Shown here piece by piece: positions 47,298-60,582 of a stretch of 64,000 nucleotides of DNA (the first letter of the stretch is position 1; every line of letters starts with the position of its first letter). Under the pieces are notes generated by a model that saw nothing but the letters and a program-made list of their open reading frames with translations, did no database searches and was not told the origin of the DNA. The stretch is from contig JNEN01001278.1 of the NCBI GenBank assembly GCA_000697355.1, positions 124,001 through 188,000 of the forward strand. The letters are read 5' to 3'. The stretch comes from Syncephalastrum monosporum B8922 (Eukaryota; Mucoromycota; Mucoromycetes; Mucorales; Syncephalastraceae). Position numbers and translations under genes: made by a program.

Positions 47298-47481
47298 CTG
47301 CGTCAAGGGTACACCAGCTGGGTATCGTTAGTCTTCGTCCAACATATACGTAGGTTTGCCTTTTCCCTTTTGTCTTCTCCATCTGCGCCTTATTGCCTTC
47401 CGTCAGCTTGCCGTCCCTCTCACTAGATATTTCTTTGTGCCTTTTTCTCTAGCCGTAACTGAAAATCTCTAGGTGTCCACA

Positions 47482-47911
47482 ATGACTTTGATACATTGGT
47501 GTGGATTGTGAATTTCATCTCCACTCCTTCTCAAAGTCTTCCTTCTTCTCCGTTGCATTTTCTTCTCCGTTGCATCATTTATCCTAGTATCCGGTGGCGA
47601 GGCCCGCCGTTAGAACCCCGCATCCCCAGCGACATGTGTCCTCCTGGCAATGGCTGCCCCTCACCCACTGCGTAAGTATATGCAAATGCGTGGAGTGTAG
47701 CGGTGACTCATAAATGCTTCTCGTCGCAGACGCATAGGTGGGATCGTAGCCATGCGACGTAAGCATGTCAACAACCCCCAAGATGGGTCGCTTAGGTATG
47801 TAAAAACAGTGGAATTTTAGTCCATGATGATTAATTTGAAAAAAGTCACCCTGTAGGCTAGCTATAGTGAATAGTGAAACGGAAGATGGCCAGCAGTACC
47901 AGACTGGCTAG
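47482..47911 (+). CDS. Small four-exon protein of unknown function, 76 residues
   Basis: Exons 47482-47507, 47588-47671, 47730-47795 and 47857-47911 join in phase (each intron is phase 2). Donors are GTGAAT, GTAAGT and GTATGT; acceptors are CCTAG, GCAG and TGTAG. The three introns are 80, 58 and 61 nt, typical for this genome. The first ATG after the upstream TATA box starts the frame. The protein begins MTLIHWCGFIRWRG, contains CPPGNGCPSP and ends DGQQYQTG. There is no signal peptide or membrane helix. No family recognised. Its TAG overlaps the stop of the opposite-strand gene at 47908 within the palindrome CTAG. The independent fit of three introns to one frame is the main support. Without transcripts it stays a prediction. 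Confidence 0.45.
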
Positions 47912-49882
47912 CCGAGGGAATTAGGTGAGGGAGGAAAATATTGAACGCATTCAGAGGACGGTGTAACGGACGCCCGAGAACTTCTTTTCAAGGGGGAGAA
48001 ACCGCCCGAAGAAGGCCCTTCGTCCTCGGCGGCAGAATGCCGATGCTGGTAATGATGATGTGAATAGTGTGGATGATACTGATAATTATGACTTGTTAGC
48101 TCCTTGGCCTCCTGGCACGTATGACTGTCTCCGCAGAAATGATCCTGGCTCTCCTTGGCCATCTCCCCTTCCCTTGCCCGTGCCCATGGTGGCCTTTTCT
48201 GAAGCGTCCGGGCAACGACGGCATCATAGGATAGCTTGTCGCGTACAATGTCCATTGACCGGGAAGTGGTTGGTGCCTGAAGAGAAAGCGATCGCATCTT
48301 GTTGTGGAAGGACGGCAAGACTTTTTCCGAGTAGCTCGTCTTGGGCTGGCACAGCCAGAGAGGATGAGAAAGATGGCGCATCTCCTTTTCTGATGACTCC
48401 TGATCCTTTTCTCTAGCCACCTCGGATATGTACGCAGAAGTATTAGTAGCTGCTGCTGCTGCTGCTGCTGCTGCGGTGGGCGGCAAACGGGTCTGCGAAG
48501 GCAGTTGAAATTCATCAATCAGTTGCTCATAATTGTTATCTCCGTCATCGTCATCGTCATCGTCCTCGTTGTTGTTGTTGTCGCCATTATTATTATCACG
48601 CTCGTCATCACGAGCGCTCTCGTTGTCGCTATCCTGCGTGGGGATATACATGGAGGAACGACGGCTGTTGCTGCAGCTGCTGCCCGTTACTGCCGTTGTC
48701 GTCGGTGTAGTGCTAAGCTTCTCAAGTCGGGGTAGACTGAGGGGCCGGTGACACTGTCGCCGCTCTTTGAGCGATAACGGCTTATCGGAAGATGAGGACG
48801 GTTGCAGCGAGGATAGCAAGGGAGAGGGAGGTGCGTCTACAATAGCGGACTGTGCTTCGTCGAGATGAGATGTATGTGCAAAGTGCGTGTTGGGCATCGC
48901 GAATGATAAAGGCCTCACGGGTTTCATCGGATCTGCATGCACGTCTGGCTGCATTATTGGAGACTGCTGCTGACTTTGTGCAGATGATGATGATGAGGAG
49001 GAGGAGGAAGAGGAGGAGGCGATGGTCACGCGGCTGGCTGTTTCGTCTCTATCATCCGCACCATGCTGACTGCCTGTGTCGGATCGATTGCTGTTGCTGG
49101 AGAGGGATGCTGTGGGCACCATGACGGGACAGTGTTGGTCCACGTCGAGCGAAAGACGTAATGCAAGTTTTCGAGTAGTGGGGGTAATGCATCGGCGGGG
49201 GATCGGTGTATGCATCATATCTTGATGGCTCTTGTCGCGTGGTAGCATGTCGGGTGTCATGCTCTGCGCTCGCTCTTTTTTAACCATGGCGTGCCGTGGC
49301 GGAGGGGATAGCGCTGACGACGGCGTTTCGGGATGCTGAATGCTACTTGCTAATATAAATCATGTTTGTCGATCAGCAACCTTAAAAATTATTCCACCTT
49401 GAAATTTCTTCTATATTACCGATGGAATCGTTGGTGCCTTGGTTATAAAAAGGCCGAGGATCAAATATGGCAGACATAGCAGTTCGAGGGCTTCGCTGGG
49501 ATACAACGACGCTGCTATGGCGCCGTATCTGGGCTGCGGAAGAAGAATGGGATGAAGACACATCTTTTTCGTCTTCGTCGCCGTCCTCTTCGGTATGCAT
49601 TCTATTTTTCGACGTGGCGGGTTTCAATTTCGCGACAAAGGCAAAGCACGCCATCCAACGATGGAAGCGTTTGTTGCGTTGCTGACTTGGGTGGTGGTGC
49701 GGATAGTGATGGTGGTGCTGGTGCTGGTGTTCATCAGGAGAATGTGGCTGTGGAGAAGCACTGTGGTGATGATCGCTGCGCAGCAGGTGATTATCAATCA
49801 GCCCAGAGGGCTTGCGGAGGAGCTGTACAGATGCCGCTCTGCGGCGGAAAGCCCACGTTGACGGCGACTGGTCATTTGCCAT
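47908..49882 (-). CDS. Disordered Ser/His/Arg-rich protein, function unknown
   Basis: Two exons (49882-49420, 49349-47908; donor GTAATA, acceptor ATTAG) give 634 residues. The start MANDQSPSTWAFRRRAASVQLLRK follows a purine-rich (on +) 5' region. The N-terminal part has a His-rich run and a short hydrophobic/aromatic core RFHRWMACFAFVAKLK. The rest is low complexity: Ser runs, Asn/Asp run (NNGDNNNNEDDDDDDDGDNN), Ala run, and many RRxS/SP-like sites (for example RRHSSVVV, KRSSRAS) that would suit AGC or CDK kinases. No folded domain is evident. Probably a lineage-specific regulatory or scaffold protein. The codon pattern and single well-formed intron argue it is real. Confidence 0.7.
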
Positions 49883-50297
49883 GTCAACGCAGTGTGTATA
49901 TAGCGTCAGCAAAGCAAAATGCGTGAAAGAGAGAAGTATCCCTTATCAAGAAAAAATAATGAATAAGAGGAAGAAAGAATGAATTACTGAGGGGCCTAAA
50001 AGAAAGGACGGAAAAGCGAAGAGAGAAAGAGAGAGACGCAGGAAGGGGATGGAGGCGGAAAGGAATAAGGAGATCTCCAGTAGACTTGATCCTGTTGTCG
50101 TTTAATACAAAAGGGGTGTAGGCAAGCTTTTCTCTCACAAAAAGAAAGACGATAGATGGGATATGAGAAGACGCGAGATCACTTTATATAGATTATGAGA
50201 GAAGCAATAAAAGAAAGAAAAAGAATGCAAGATGCAGGTAACAAGGGAGAGGAAGATAAACATAAACAAAGCAGTGTATGTACAGTACATGGTCTCT
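49883..50297. other. Intergenic region
   Basis: About 415 bp. It is strongly purine-rich on the plus strand (pyrimidine-rich leader of the minus-strand gene at 49882), with A/G tracts near 49940-50060 and 50200-50230. It then holds the short 3' UTR of BUD20. No gene seen. Confidence 0.5.
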
Positions 50298-50898
50298 TTA
50301 GTCTGCCATTTCTACGTCGCCCTTTACCAATGACCGGCCACCTCGTTTGCCATTATCGGGCTTACCCAGTCCAGCGGCGGCATCGGCCTTGAATAAATAG
50401 ATTTGACAAGCATTATTACAGACCCCTTACTCCTTTGTCCTTTGAACTTTATATCACTACGACTGCTTACCTCGGCTTGCGTATAGGGCTGTTCCTTCAA
50501 GACCTTGACTCGCTTCTTGTGCGTCTTGCCTTTAATGTGTTCGTTTAGTGCATCTTGGCTGATAAAGTGACGACTATAAAAAGAACCACAAAAAAGGGGT
50601 CAATAAAAAATCACGCCATGGATTGCTGTTTAGTTTTTACGCACGCGCACTCGACACAGTAGTTTTGACCGAGGCCGGGCAGATCGGCGTCGATCGCTTG
50701 GTTCTTGAACTTGTCGATATTTTCAGGCTTAATGTCTTCATGGATCTGATCCAGATCCCGAGTGTAATTCCGAGTGCGGTATTTTCTGTATGTGTCGCGA
50801 ATGCTGTGATGCGTGCGTGATCGTCGAAGTCTAGAGTAGGCTCGTGTGAGTCTCGTATAGCTACACGTTGCTGTGGATCAGTCCGATTACCTTCCCAT
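50298..50898 (-). CDS. BUD20: Bud20/ZNF593-like C2H2 zinc-finger, 60S ribosome shuttling factor
   Basis: Four exons (50898-50891, 50830-50645, 50573-50471, 50387-50298) give 128 residues. Exon 1 is just 8 nt (ATGGGAAG) and encodes Met-Gly-Arg with the first base of exon 2, matching the MGR start typical of Bud20. The body reads [17 protein letters not shown], then [19 protein letters not shown]. The single C2H2 finger uses Cys61, Cys64, His77 and His83, followed by [24 protein letters not shown], the family's basic helix. Bud20 binds late pre-60S particles and shuttles between nucleus and cytoplasm to aid export. It is head-to-head with DDX20. Confidence 0.93.
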
Positions 50899-51022
50899 GG
50901 TATGTTCGTTGTATATGAGCAGGTGAAAGTAAGAAAGAAAAAATTAGAAAAGGATGAGCAAAAAAAATGCAGGTGGTGGCTGACTTGAAGGCCCGCAGCC
51001 ATGCTCTCTTCCCTTTTACACG
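50899..51022. promoter_or_regulatory. Shared bidirectional promoter, BUD20 / DDX20
   Basis: Only 124 bp separate the two start codons, so the genes must share promoter DNA and probably overlap in 5' UTR. The stretch contains an A-rich run (50936-50945 and 50961-50967) that could exclude nucleosomes. No TATA box is obvious. Confidence 0.6.
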
Positions 51023-53046
<2,024 letters not shown>

Positions 53047-53422
53047 TTGTAAATACACGTTGAAATTACTTTTATGCTACTTGTACACACTTCGCAGAGA
53101 CAAAAGCAGCCCAAAATAGGAGCACCACCATGGGTGAATCACACTTTCTTTTCTCGAAAAATCAACTAGAGGTAGCCCCATTTGCTGCTACTCATGCATA
53201 TCATGGCAGGATAATGACTTTATCAGGACACAGTATATGTATGAGCGTTCATTGTTTTGGAATTAAGAAGGATTGGCAATAAAAAGGGGAAAAAAAGAGA
53301 AAGGTGAATAACTAGGGAAGGAGAGTAAGAAGAAAAAGGAGATACAAGTATACAAAGAAAGAAGGGAAGGAAGAAAGGAAGGAAGGAAGAGTAGACTAGA
53401 AGATATGGAGCATTACACAGAA
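53047..53422. other. Convergent intergenic region with GGAA repeats
   Basis: About 375 bp between the convergent DDX20 and kinase genes, holding both 3' UTRs. An imperfect GGAA/GAAG repeat runs over ~53358-53390. No gene seen. Confidence 0.6.
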
Positions 53423-56400
53423 TTAACTAATGATGCAGTCCTCGTCCGAGCCATTGCCTTTCTTGCGATCCTTGTTGCTTTTTTTAATCAAGGTCTTGAC
53501 AGCTTCTGGCTCCATGTGTTGGAGCGCAAGGGTATGAGAGAGCAAAGCCTGGTTCTGGCTGAGGGCGCGCTGTTCCTGCGGTGTCAAGCCGAGCGCTCGT
53601 GAATATTTACGGATGCTCTCCGCCTGCGGATGATTCTCGAGAGACGAAAACATGTCTTGACGGTTGAGTGTCACCTCTGGCATGCTGCGTGCCGAGTCTT
53701 GCGAGCCTGACCGGTCATCCCGGCTGCGGTTGTAAATCTTGGCCGAAAACACCCACTGTCATCGAGAGAGAAAGAGAGGAAACGTGGGTACGTATGTGAG
53801 CCATAAGTTTTTTTTTTTTTTGAAGTTGATACTCACATCGTAAGAAGGTTGCTGGTCGTTTACCTTGGGAGGGCAAGAAAATGCCAGCTTCTTGCACTCC
53901 TCATGGCAAATCAAGGCGCATGCCTCGCAAAAGATTGTCTGTGATTTGATTAGGTCACCACATACTTTGCATTCGACGGCTAGATTATAAATAATACAGC
54001 GTAAGCAAAACTGAGAAGAAAAGCAGTATCAAGCATATACCTTTGCCGAACGACGTTTGGATAAAACGATGAGTAATGTAATCATGCGGAATAGCAATCG
54101 GGGTATGCGCTTCATAGATACCCGACCGAGGTCGCTCGATAGAGCGGCGAGACGGTGTGGGCGTCTGTGGGTGATGATGAGGATGGTGCGTGTGATTTTG
54201 ATGACCTGTGGTGTGATGCGACGAGACTGAAGCGTTATCCAGCGGATGGCACGCGCTGTCGTACGTGGCATTGGAGACGCGATGGCTGCTTCGGCGACGA
54301 GACCCGCGGCTGCTTGTCGTACTGGCGTGTCCATCCTTGGCGGCATTACGCTTTTGCTGGTCCAGGTAGCTCGACAGGCCATTTGAAGCCGTGTCGTTCT
54401 TTTTCATCCTGCGCTGATTGTTCCGGATCCAGTTGTGTTCCTTGAGTTGCGACGCGGTGGGCCGGTCGTGAGGGTTCTTTTGGAAACAGCACAGCAAAAA
54501 GCTATGGAGCTCGGGCGAGATACCTTCCGGGATGGGTGGGTAGTCGTCCTCGACAATACGGAACATGGCTGACATAGCAATCATGTCTGCATAAGGCGGC
54601 TTGCCCGTAATTAGTTCCACCAACGTGCAGCCCAGGGACCAGATATCGGCTTTGGTAGATGCGCCCTTGAGCTCAATCACCTCAGGTGCCACTGCACGTA
54701 GAAACATGTAAGCCCACTTGCATATACATTTACTTCTTTTGGCTTTTACTTACTCCAGTTGGGGGTGCCTGAGACAGAGCCAGCATCGGCGCCCTTGATT
54801 TTGAGGTTCAAGGAGACGCCAAAGTCAGAGAGCTTCACATCACCTGTTTTTGTTGTGAGGATATTGGCTGCCTTCAGGTCGCAGTGAACAACCTCGTTGG
54901 CATGGAGATACTCGAGGCCATTCAGGATCTTAATGCAGAAAGAAGCGACAAGTTTCTCGGGGAAGGAGCCGAAGGCCTTGAGGGTCGACATGAGCGAGCC
55001 GTTTTCAGCATATTCGAGTACAATATTGATATGGTGCTTGCTGCGGATAAATCCAAGGTACTGGATGACGTTGGAGTGGGATAGAGTCTTGAGCAGGCTG
55101 ACCTCTTTCTATGGACATATGGAAACTGCATGTGAGCACGAGTTTTGGTGTGGATAGGCTCAGATTGTATGCATACCATGATCTCCTGATCCAGCTCGGC
55201 GTCTTCGAGGCGAATGCGCTTGACAGCGACGGTCTCACCCGTACCAAGGTCGAGCGCACGGTACACTGAGCCGAACTGGCCTTTGCCAATGCAATTGCCC
55301 AGTTGCTACAAGAGTTGTTGTTTAGATTGACTGGGTCGCGCCAAGGCCAGAAGTCTAACTTACATATTGCACACGGGTCAAACCGTCCTTGCTTTTTAAC
55401 ATCAATTTCTCCCGGTCTTTTTCATCCTGCTTGATGGCCTCCATAGATTTAAGGAGATGGCGGTCGAGCTTGCGACCGAGGCTGTTGGTGGTTGTCTCCT
55501 CCTGGTAGTCCGTATGGCGTTGCTGGTGCTGCAGATACAGACTCTGACGGCGATGGTCCATGGACTTACTACGTGTCTTTGTCTGCTCACCCTCGTGAAG
55601 ATGGCGCGAAGGGGGTGTGATGGGCGTCTCGGGGAATGAGTTGCTGGAGGATGTGGATGATAGAAAAGAAGAGCAAGAGGATGCGGACGAGGTGCGTGAC
55701 ATGGGTACGATATCGCTGTTTACGTTGACCCCGGCTTTGCTTTGAGATGAGAAGGCAGGCGCAGAGGGCCGGCGGTTGGAGCGCACGTCCTCGGCACTCT
55801 TCCTTCGGCGATGCGCGCGTCGCATGCTGTTACTACGTTGATTGGGTTTTGACATGGGCCGCAGCGGCGATTTGGGCGGTCGCTTAAAGGACGCGCAGTC
55901 ATCACCACCGGATTGTCGCGTAATATCCACCGATGTCTGTGCACGGCCAATAGCCTGCGTTGATACCCGGAGAGAGTCCTTGTCGGTTGTGCCAAAGATG
56001 TCACGTACGTCACGGTAATGTGGCGAGGTGTGTGCAGCAGAATCATCGGACGTTCCTAAACCGGTATCGTCCCACGAGCTGACTGCCCTGTCTGTGCTGT
56101 TGCCATCATTATTGTCTGCAATTACATCAGGATCCGATATATAAGTGAGCTCCTTAACTCCTTGAAAGAATTTCTTTTTATGTATGAGCTTACCTGTCTC
56201 CTTCTCGTTGAGTTCGATTGCCTGCACTGTCTCCTTTTCCGCAATCTTTTCTCCGGGCTCCTCGTCCGCTACGGACTCCTTATTATTTGAAACTGAGTAT
56301 TTCTGCGCTATGATCAGGATGGTTTGGACGACCTTTATCATATGCAGCATCATGTCAGCGCGCTTGTTCCATTGTTCTTAAAAAAGCTGTGCATACCGCA

Positions 56401-57220
56401 GGCATATCTTTGGCCTCAAATAGATCAATGGTGTCGAAAAGCTGAGAATCCTCCAATCCGAGCTAAATGTCAAGCACACCCCCCGCATGAGTCCAACCTG
56501 AACGGTGTTGCCTTTTTCAAGGCAATTTGCGTGCATTACCTGCCGCGCTCCTTGCAAGAAGCGTGTGATATTATCCATCTACGTAGTGGTATAATCATGA
56601 TGCAAGTTTTTTCGTTTTGCCACAATAATTAGCTTCATGCTACGGACCCACTTGGTTTGGAGGGGTGGGGGGGGAGAGAAACAATACCTTGATGAAGGAG
56701 AGGTCTCTTTGGCCAACATGCTTGATTGTGCCAGGCTTTAATTTGTTAACAAGGCTAACAGAAAGCAACAGAAAGCATGCGTGAGTAAGAATGGGTTCGG
56801 CAGGCTAAGATGTAGTTCCTCGCTCTCTCTCTTTTTTTTTTTTTTGCCATCGCGTAAGCTCCTCCTCTTCCTCCTCATCCCGTTTCTTTTTTTTCTCCGT
56901 TGAGACATGGTCTTGCCCGGCGTGCACAAAGAGTGCATAAACGCCTTTTAGGGCTCCATGCCAGGAAGGACATATAACCTCCATGACACACATACACACG
57001 ATTAATTAAAGGAAACAGGATCTTACTTGCATAGCAAAACACCATCTTTGAGTTCTTGGTGAAGGTTTTCCCGCACAATGTCGGGATGATCTTCTAGGAC
57101 GGCATTCAAAAAACTGACAGCAGCTTGTTCGTTATGTTGAAGCTGCTCGTGTTTCATGTCGTAGAGGACGTCGACACCGCTTTTTGATTGAGCCAATCGA
57201 GGAGGTGCAAAAGATGTCAT
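53423..57220 (-). CDS. Septation-initiation kinase (Cdc7/SepH type) with N-terminal CH domain and C1 finger
   Basis: Ten exons (57220-57027, 56754-56688, 56578-56540, 56462-56397, 56332-55364, 55305-55177, 55108-54754, 54691-54041, 53979-53837, 53755-53423) keep phase and give 981 residues. Residues ~20-135 form a calponin-homology domain: [66 protein letters not shown] Ser/Arg-rich disordered stretch follows to ~440. The kinase spans ~446-690: GKGQFG loop, Lys474, [12 protein letters not shown] (Asp565), [30 protein letters not shown] and the [12 protein letters not shown] block are typical of SepH/Cdc7. A C1 finger with the full H-x12-C-x2-C-x10-C-x2-C-x4-H-x2-C-x6-C spacing lies at ~814-859. 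The C-terminus is unstructured. Cdc7-type kinases start septum formation downstream of a GTPase. A 78-nt in-frame segment (56193-56116) may be a further intron. Confidence 0.87.
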
Positions 57221-60200
57221 GAGTACTTTGAACGCGGGACGTAATACGAAACGGTGAGTGAAAAAGCGATATATGTCAAGTGCTGCTCGATGAATCGGGT
57301 GCGTAGTAGATCCAAAGAGGGTACGCAAGGACCACTGCTGAAGTAGGTGAAAAGGTGGCTGGAAAATGGTGATAACCAAGAAAATGGAAGAAGGAAAAAA
57401 GAGAGAAGGAAAGAGGAAAGAAAGAAGTAAGAAGTAAGACTGACGGGAAAAAAGATTGGAGGATTAGAGAAAAAAGTAAAGAGAGGGGTTCTAGTGCTTG
57501 CAGACCTGGCGAGACTAAATATAACGCCCTTTTTCACAAGCGTGCGTGCGCGCCTTCTTCGAAGAGAGCTGCCACCAAGGGCAATTCAAGGGAGAAGCTC
57601 TGCTGATCAGCACCTCCTGAATTTATGTCGGGCGTGATATATGATTTGTCTCAGTTTCTTATCGACCTATATGTCATTATAATATTAATGCTGGCTCCGA
57701 TATGCCGACTTTTATGCGAAAGTTGGCTTGTCATATTAATTACATTCAAACGTGTCGTCTCCATGAGCTTAATAAGAAAAGAAAAACTGAGACAAGTAGG
57801 TGCAGTAAAATGGCAACAGCGAACTCTATCATCCGTCGCTCGAGTTTAAGTTACGCAGGCATTTTCCGGCCGTAGGGTTCACGGACATTTTTAGGGTCTG
57901 CAAGTCGCAGCATACATCAGCGCGCGCGCGCGCGTGCATTTTTAGTTGTGCTGCTGATGGGTGAGGCGTTTGTTCTTTTCCCGCCCACGCATGTCATCAA
58001 CTGGCTGTATTTCGTTTAGCACATGATGCACACATCCTTGCATTGGCTCCTTCCTATGTGTATGTGATGGTTCCTGTACTATGCGATACAGCGTTTGCAA
58101 AATGCTGGTCTGCGTGTATACCAACTGTCGAGTATAAAAAAGTCCCATCTCCGCCGCATGAACCGAGCTGCCCTACATGGAACCGAGAAACGACTCTGGA
58201 ATTAATTGTAAGGTACACACACGCAGAAACATAGAGAGTGAGACTTAAGCCATAATGACTTGCTTTTGAGATGCATCCCTTTTGCTGCACACGCCTCGTC
58301 TCGCTTTGGCGTCTTGTCGTCACTGCAGCGGCACCACGTTCCTCTTATCCTCTCTCTGTGTGCTATCTTCATAGGTCGTACTCGGGGTCAATTTCAGGTT
58401 TTAGGAGGCATAACTTATTGCGCCCTTTCTCTTTTTTTTCTTATCTTCTCTTAAAATATTTGGCGCGCACGCGTGACACAGGAGGCAAAACTGTCGATTC
58501 ATACGTGGATGTTGTCAATTCCATGATACTCTGACCCCCTTTACCCGGTTCCTTGGTTTTGTAGCATTTTTTCGCTTCGTTCCACCAGCTTCACACGCTC
58601 ATCACGACCGCTCAAGCCAGAGTTGTCTCCCATGCTCATCTTGCTCATCACGATGGAACACGCCATGGAGACCCCTGCTATACTTGCCAGGGCATACGAA
58701 GTTTATGATGGGCATCCAATGAAATTCTCTAACCCATTTTCGGCGTCACTCAACACCATGACAACCCGGATCCGAGGCAGATGCATGCACACAACCAATA
58801 GCGGCAGACGTCAATCATACTTGGGAAAAACATATGCATGCATCACGTGTACAAACCTGCCACCATCCTTTCGCTTGCTTGTTTTCTTTTTTTCGCACCA
58901 AAATATAAAAATACGAGGTTCGGGTGAAAACACGACGAGATACAGTGGAACGCTGCGAAAACGGCACGATGATATGATATGCCTTTCTGCACCCTCAATA
59001 GTAGAAATGCATTCGAAGTTACCCTTTTTATGTTCTGTCAGGGCACTCAGGGGTAAACTATCCTCATGTAGGGTCCCAGAAAAAAAAAAAGAAGAAAAGA
59101 AACCCGATCATGATAGGTACTCGCGCACGCAATCAGCAATCATGCACCAGGAATGCATCTTTTCTGTCAACATTGTGATTCATGACAATCTCGCCAGGGC
59201 ACGCTGCATTCGAGTTTATCATAATCTGTGTTTGGATGGTCCAATTTCTCCTCATAGCACACCATAACACTTATAGACCCTTTACTGTGAAGGACCCGGA
59301 CTACTGTACATTATGACTCTACGTCAAGCACTTTATCCAGGCGGAACAAGCAATATGTCTAGTAGATACATCAGTAGGTATAAGCGAAGAGGGCCATACT
59401 TCCTAGAATATATAGAATTGTAGGGGAAGGGGTTTCTGATTATAAATGTATGTAGAAACAAAACAAAGAATCGCAAATCAAGGAATGTCAAGCTCAGAAA
59501 TATATAAAAAAAAGTAAACCTCGTATGGATAGTAAAGAGGACGCTGTTTAGGTATACATTTCCTATTTTTGTCCTTCTCGGCACAAAGCACACAGATAGG
59601 TAAGCATAGCGAACCGAACGGCTAGCGGATATACGCGTCGTATGTACCTGACGATCGTAAATGTAAAAGTCGCGATACTTTGGTGCATGTGCGCGCGTAT
59701 CTGCCAGTTAGATATCTCATATATAATGAATGAAGGTATGCAGGAGATTATTATGGTTCTCTTGTTTGTTGCATGGATTGATGGAGTGAAAAAAAAAAAA
59801 GCTCTGAGACGGGCATCATGCTGAAAAAAATTAAGAGGAAGCCCGCCCTTACAAGAGAGATGGATGCCCCAAAATATATAAGCCAATGCAAATCGTCTGA
59901 TGCGCATCATTCGTCACAACATGGCCCTGGTGGCTGGAAAAAAAAGCATTACGAACGAACGAGCTGGAAACAAGAAACAAGTAGTAAGACCCCCAGATAT
60001 GCATACATTTTTACCTGCAGCTGTCACTGCTTCATCGCATGGTCTGATAACGTGCCATATACACTTATCTTTTTTTTTCCTTCTTCCTCTCCCACATTGT
60101 TTATCCCCCGAAAACTTTTTCCTTTCTCTTCGGGCCGCTTTTTCGTTTGAGTTGTGTATCCCGGTATAGATCTGTCTGCGTGTATTTTTCGTCTGCTCGG

Positions 60201-60582
60201 GTTGGATAGACTTGGACTGGCTTGACTGGGTCTTTTCCACGCGTGCTCACTCCGCCCTCCAGTGAACTCCGGCTGCTCTTTGGATAGCACTTTCTTTTCT
60301 TTGTCTCTCTTTCTTTTTAGCCGATCTTGTGAGTCTCGTCGAAGTGGCTAGATTACGAGTTCGTTCTTTCTCCTAACTCTGCATCAGTGAATTTCCTTCT
60401 TCTCCATCCCCCCTTGGCTCAAACACCCCTCCCTGTCCACATTCCCACTGTTCTTGAGCTATTACAACGCATCGCTATATATAGGCATATATCCACCTAT
60501 ATTACATGCCGCCATCTGTGTTACTACCACCTTGCAACTGAATATTTTACATTGATCCTTTTTTCTTCTTTTCTATGCAACA
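57221..60582. other. Large intergenic region
   Basis: About 3.4 kb between divergent genes (kinase on -, homeodomain on +). The first ~330 bp on the kinase side are purine-rich on + (leader). No frame has a known domain; the longest (58623-59267 +) has low-complexity stretches and no splice or motif support. The 200 bp before 60583 are pyrimidine-rich. Long 5' regions are common for developmental transcription factors, so part may be regulatory DNA of the homeobox gene. Confidence 0.5.
57920..57934. repeat. (GC)n microsatellite
   Basis: Fifteen bases of alternating G and C in otherwise AT-rich intergenic DNA, a potential Z-DNA-forming run. Confidence 0.9.

Noticed and set aside
58623..59267. 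214-codon plus-strand frame in the 57-60 kb gap
   Set aside because: Interrupted by homopolymer-encoded residues, with no domain or splice pattern; likely chance.
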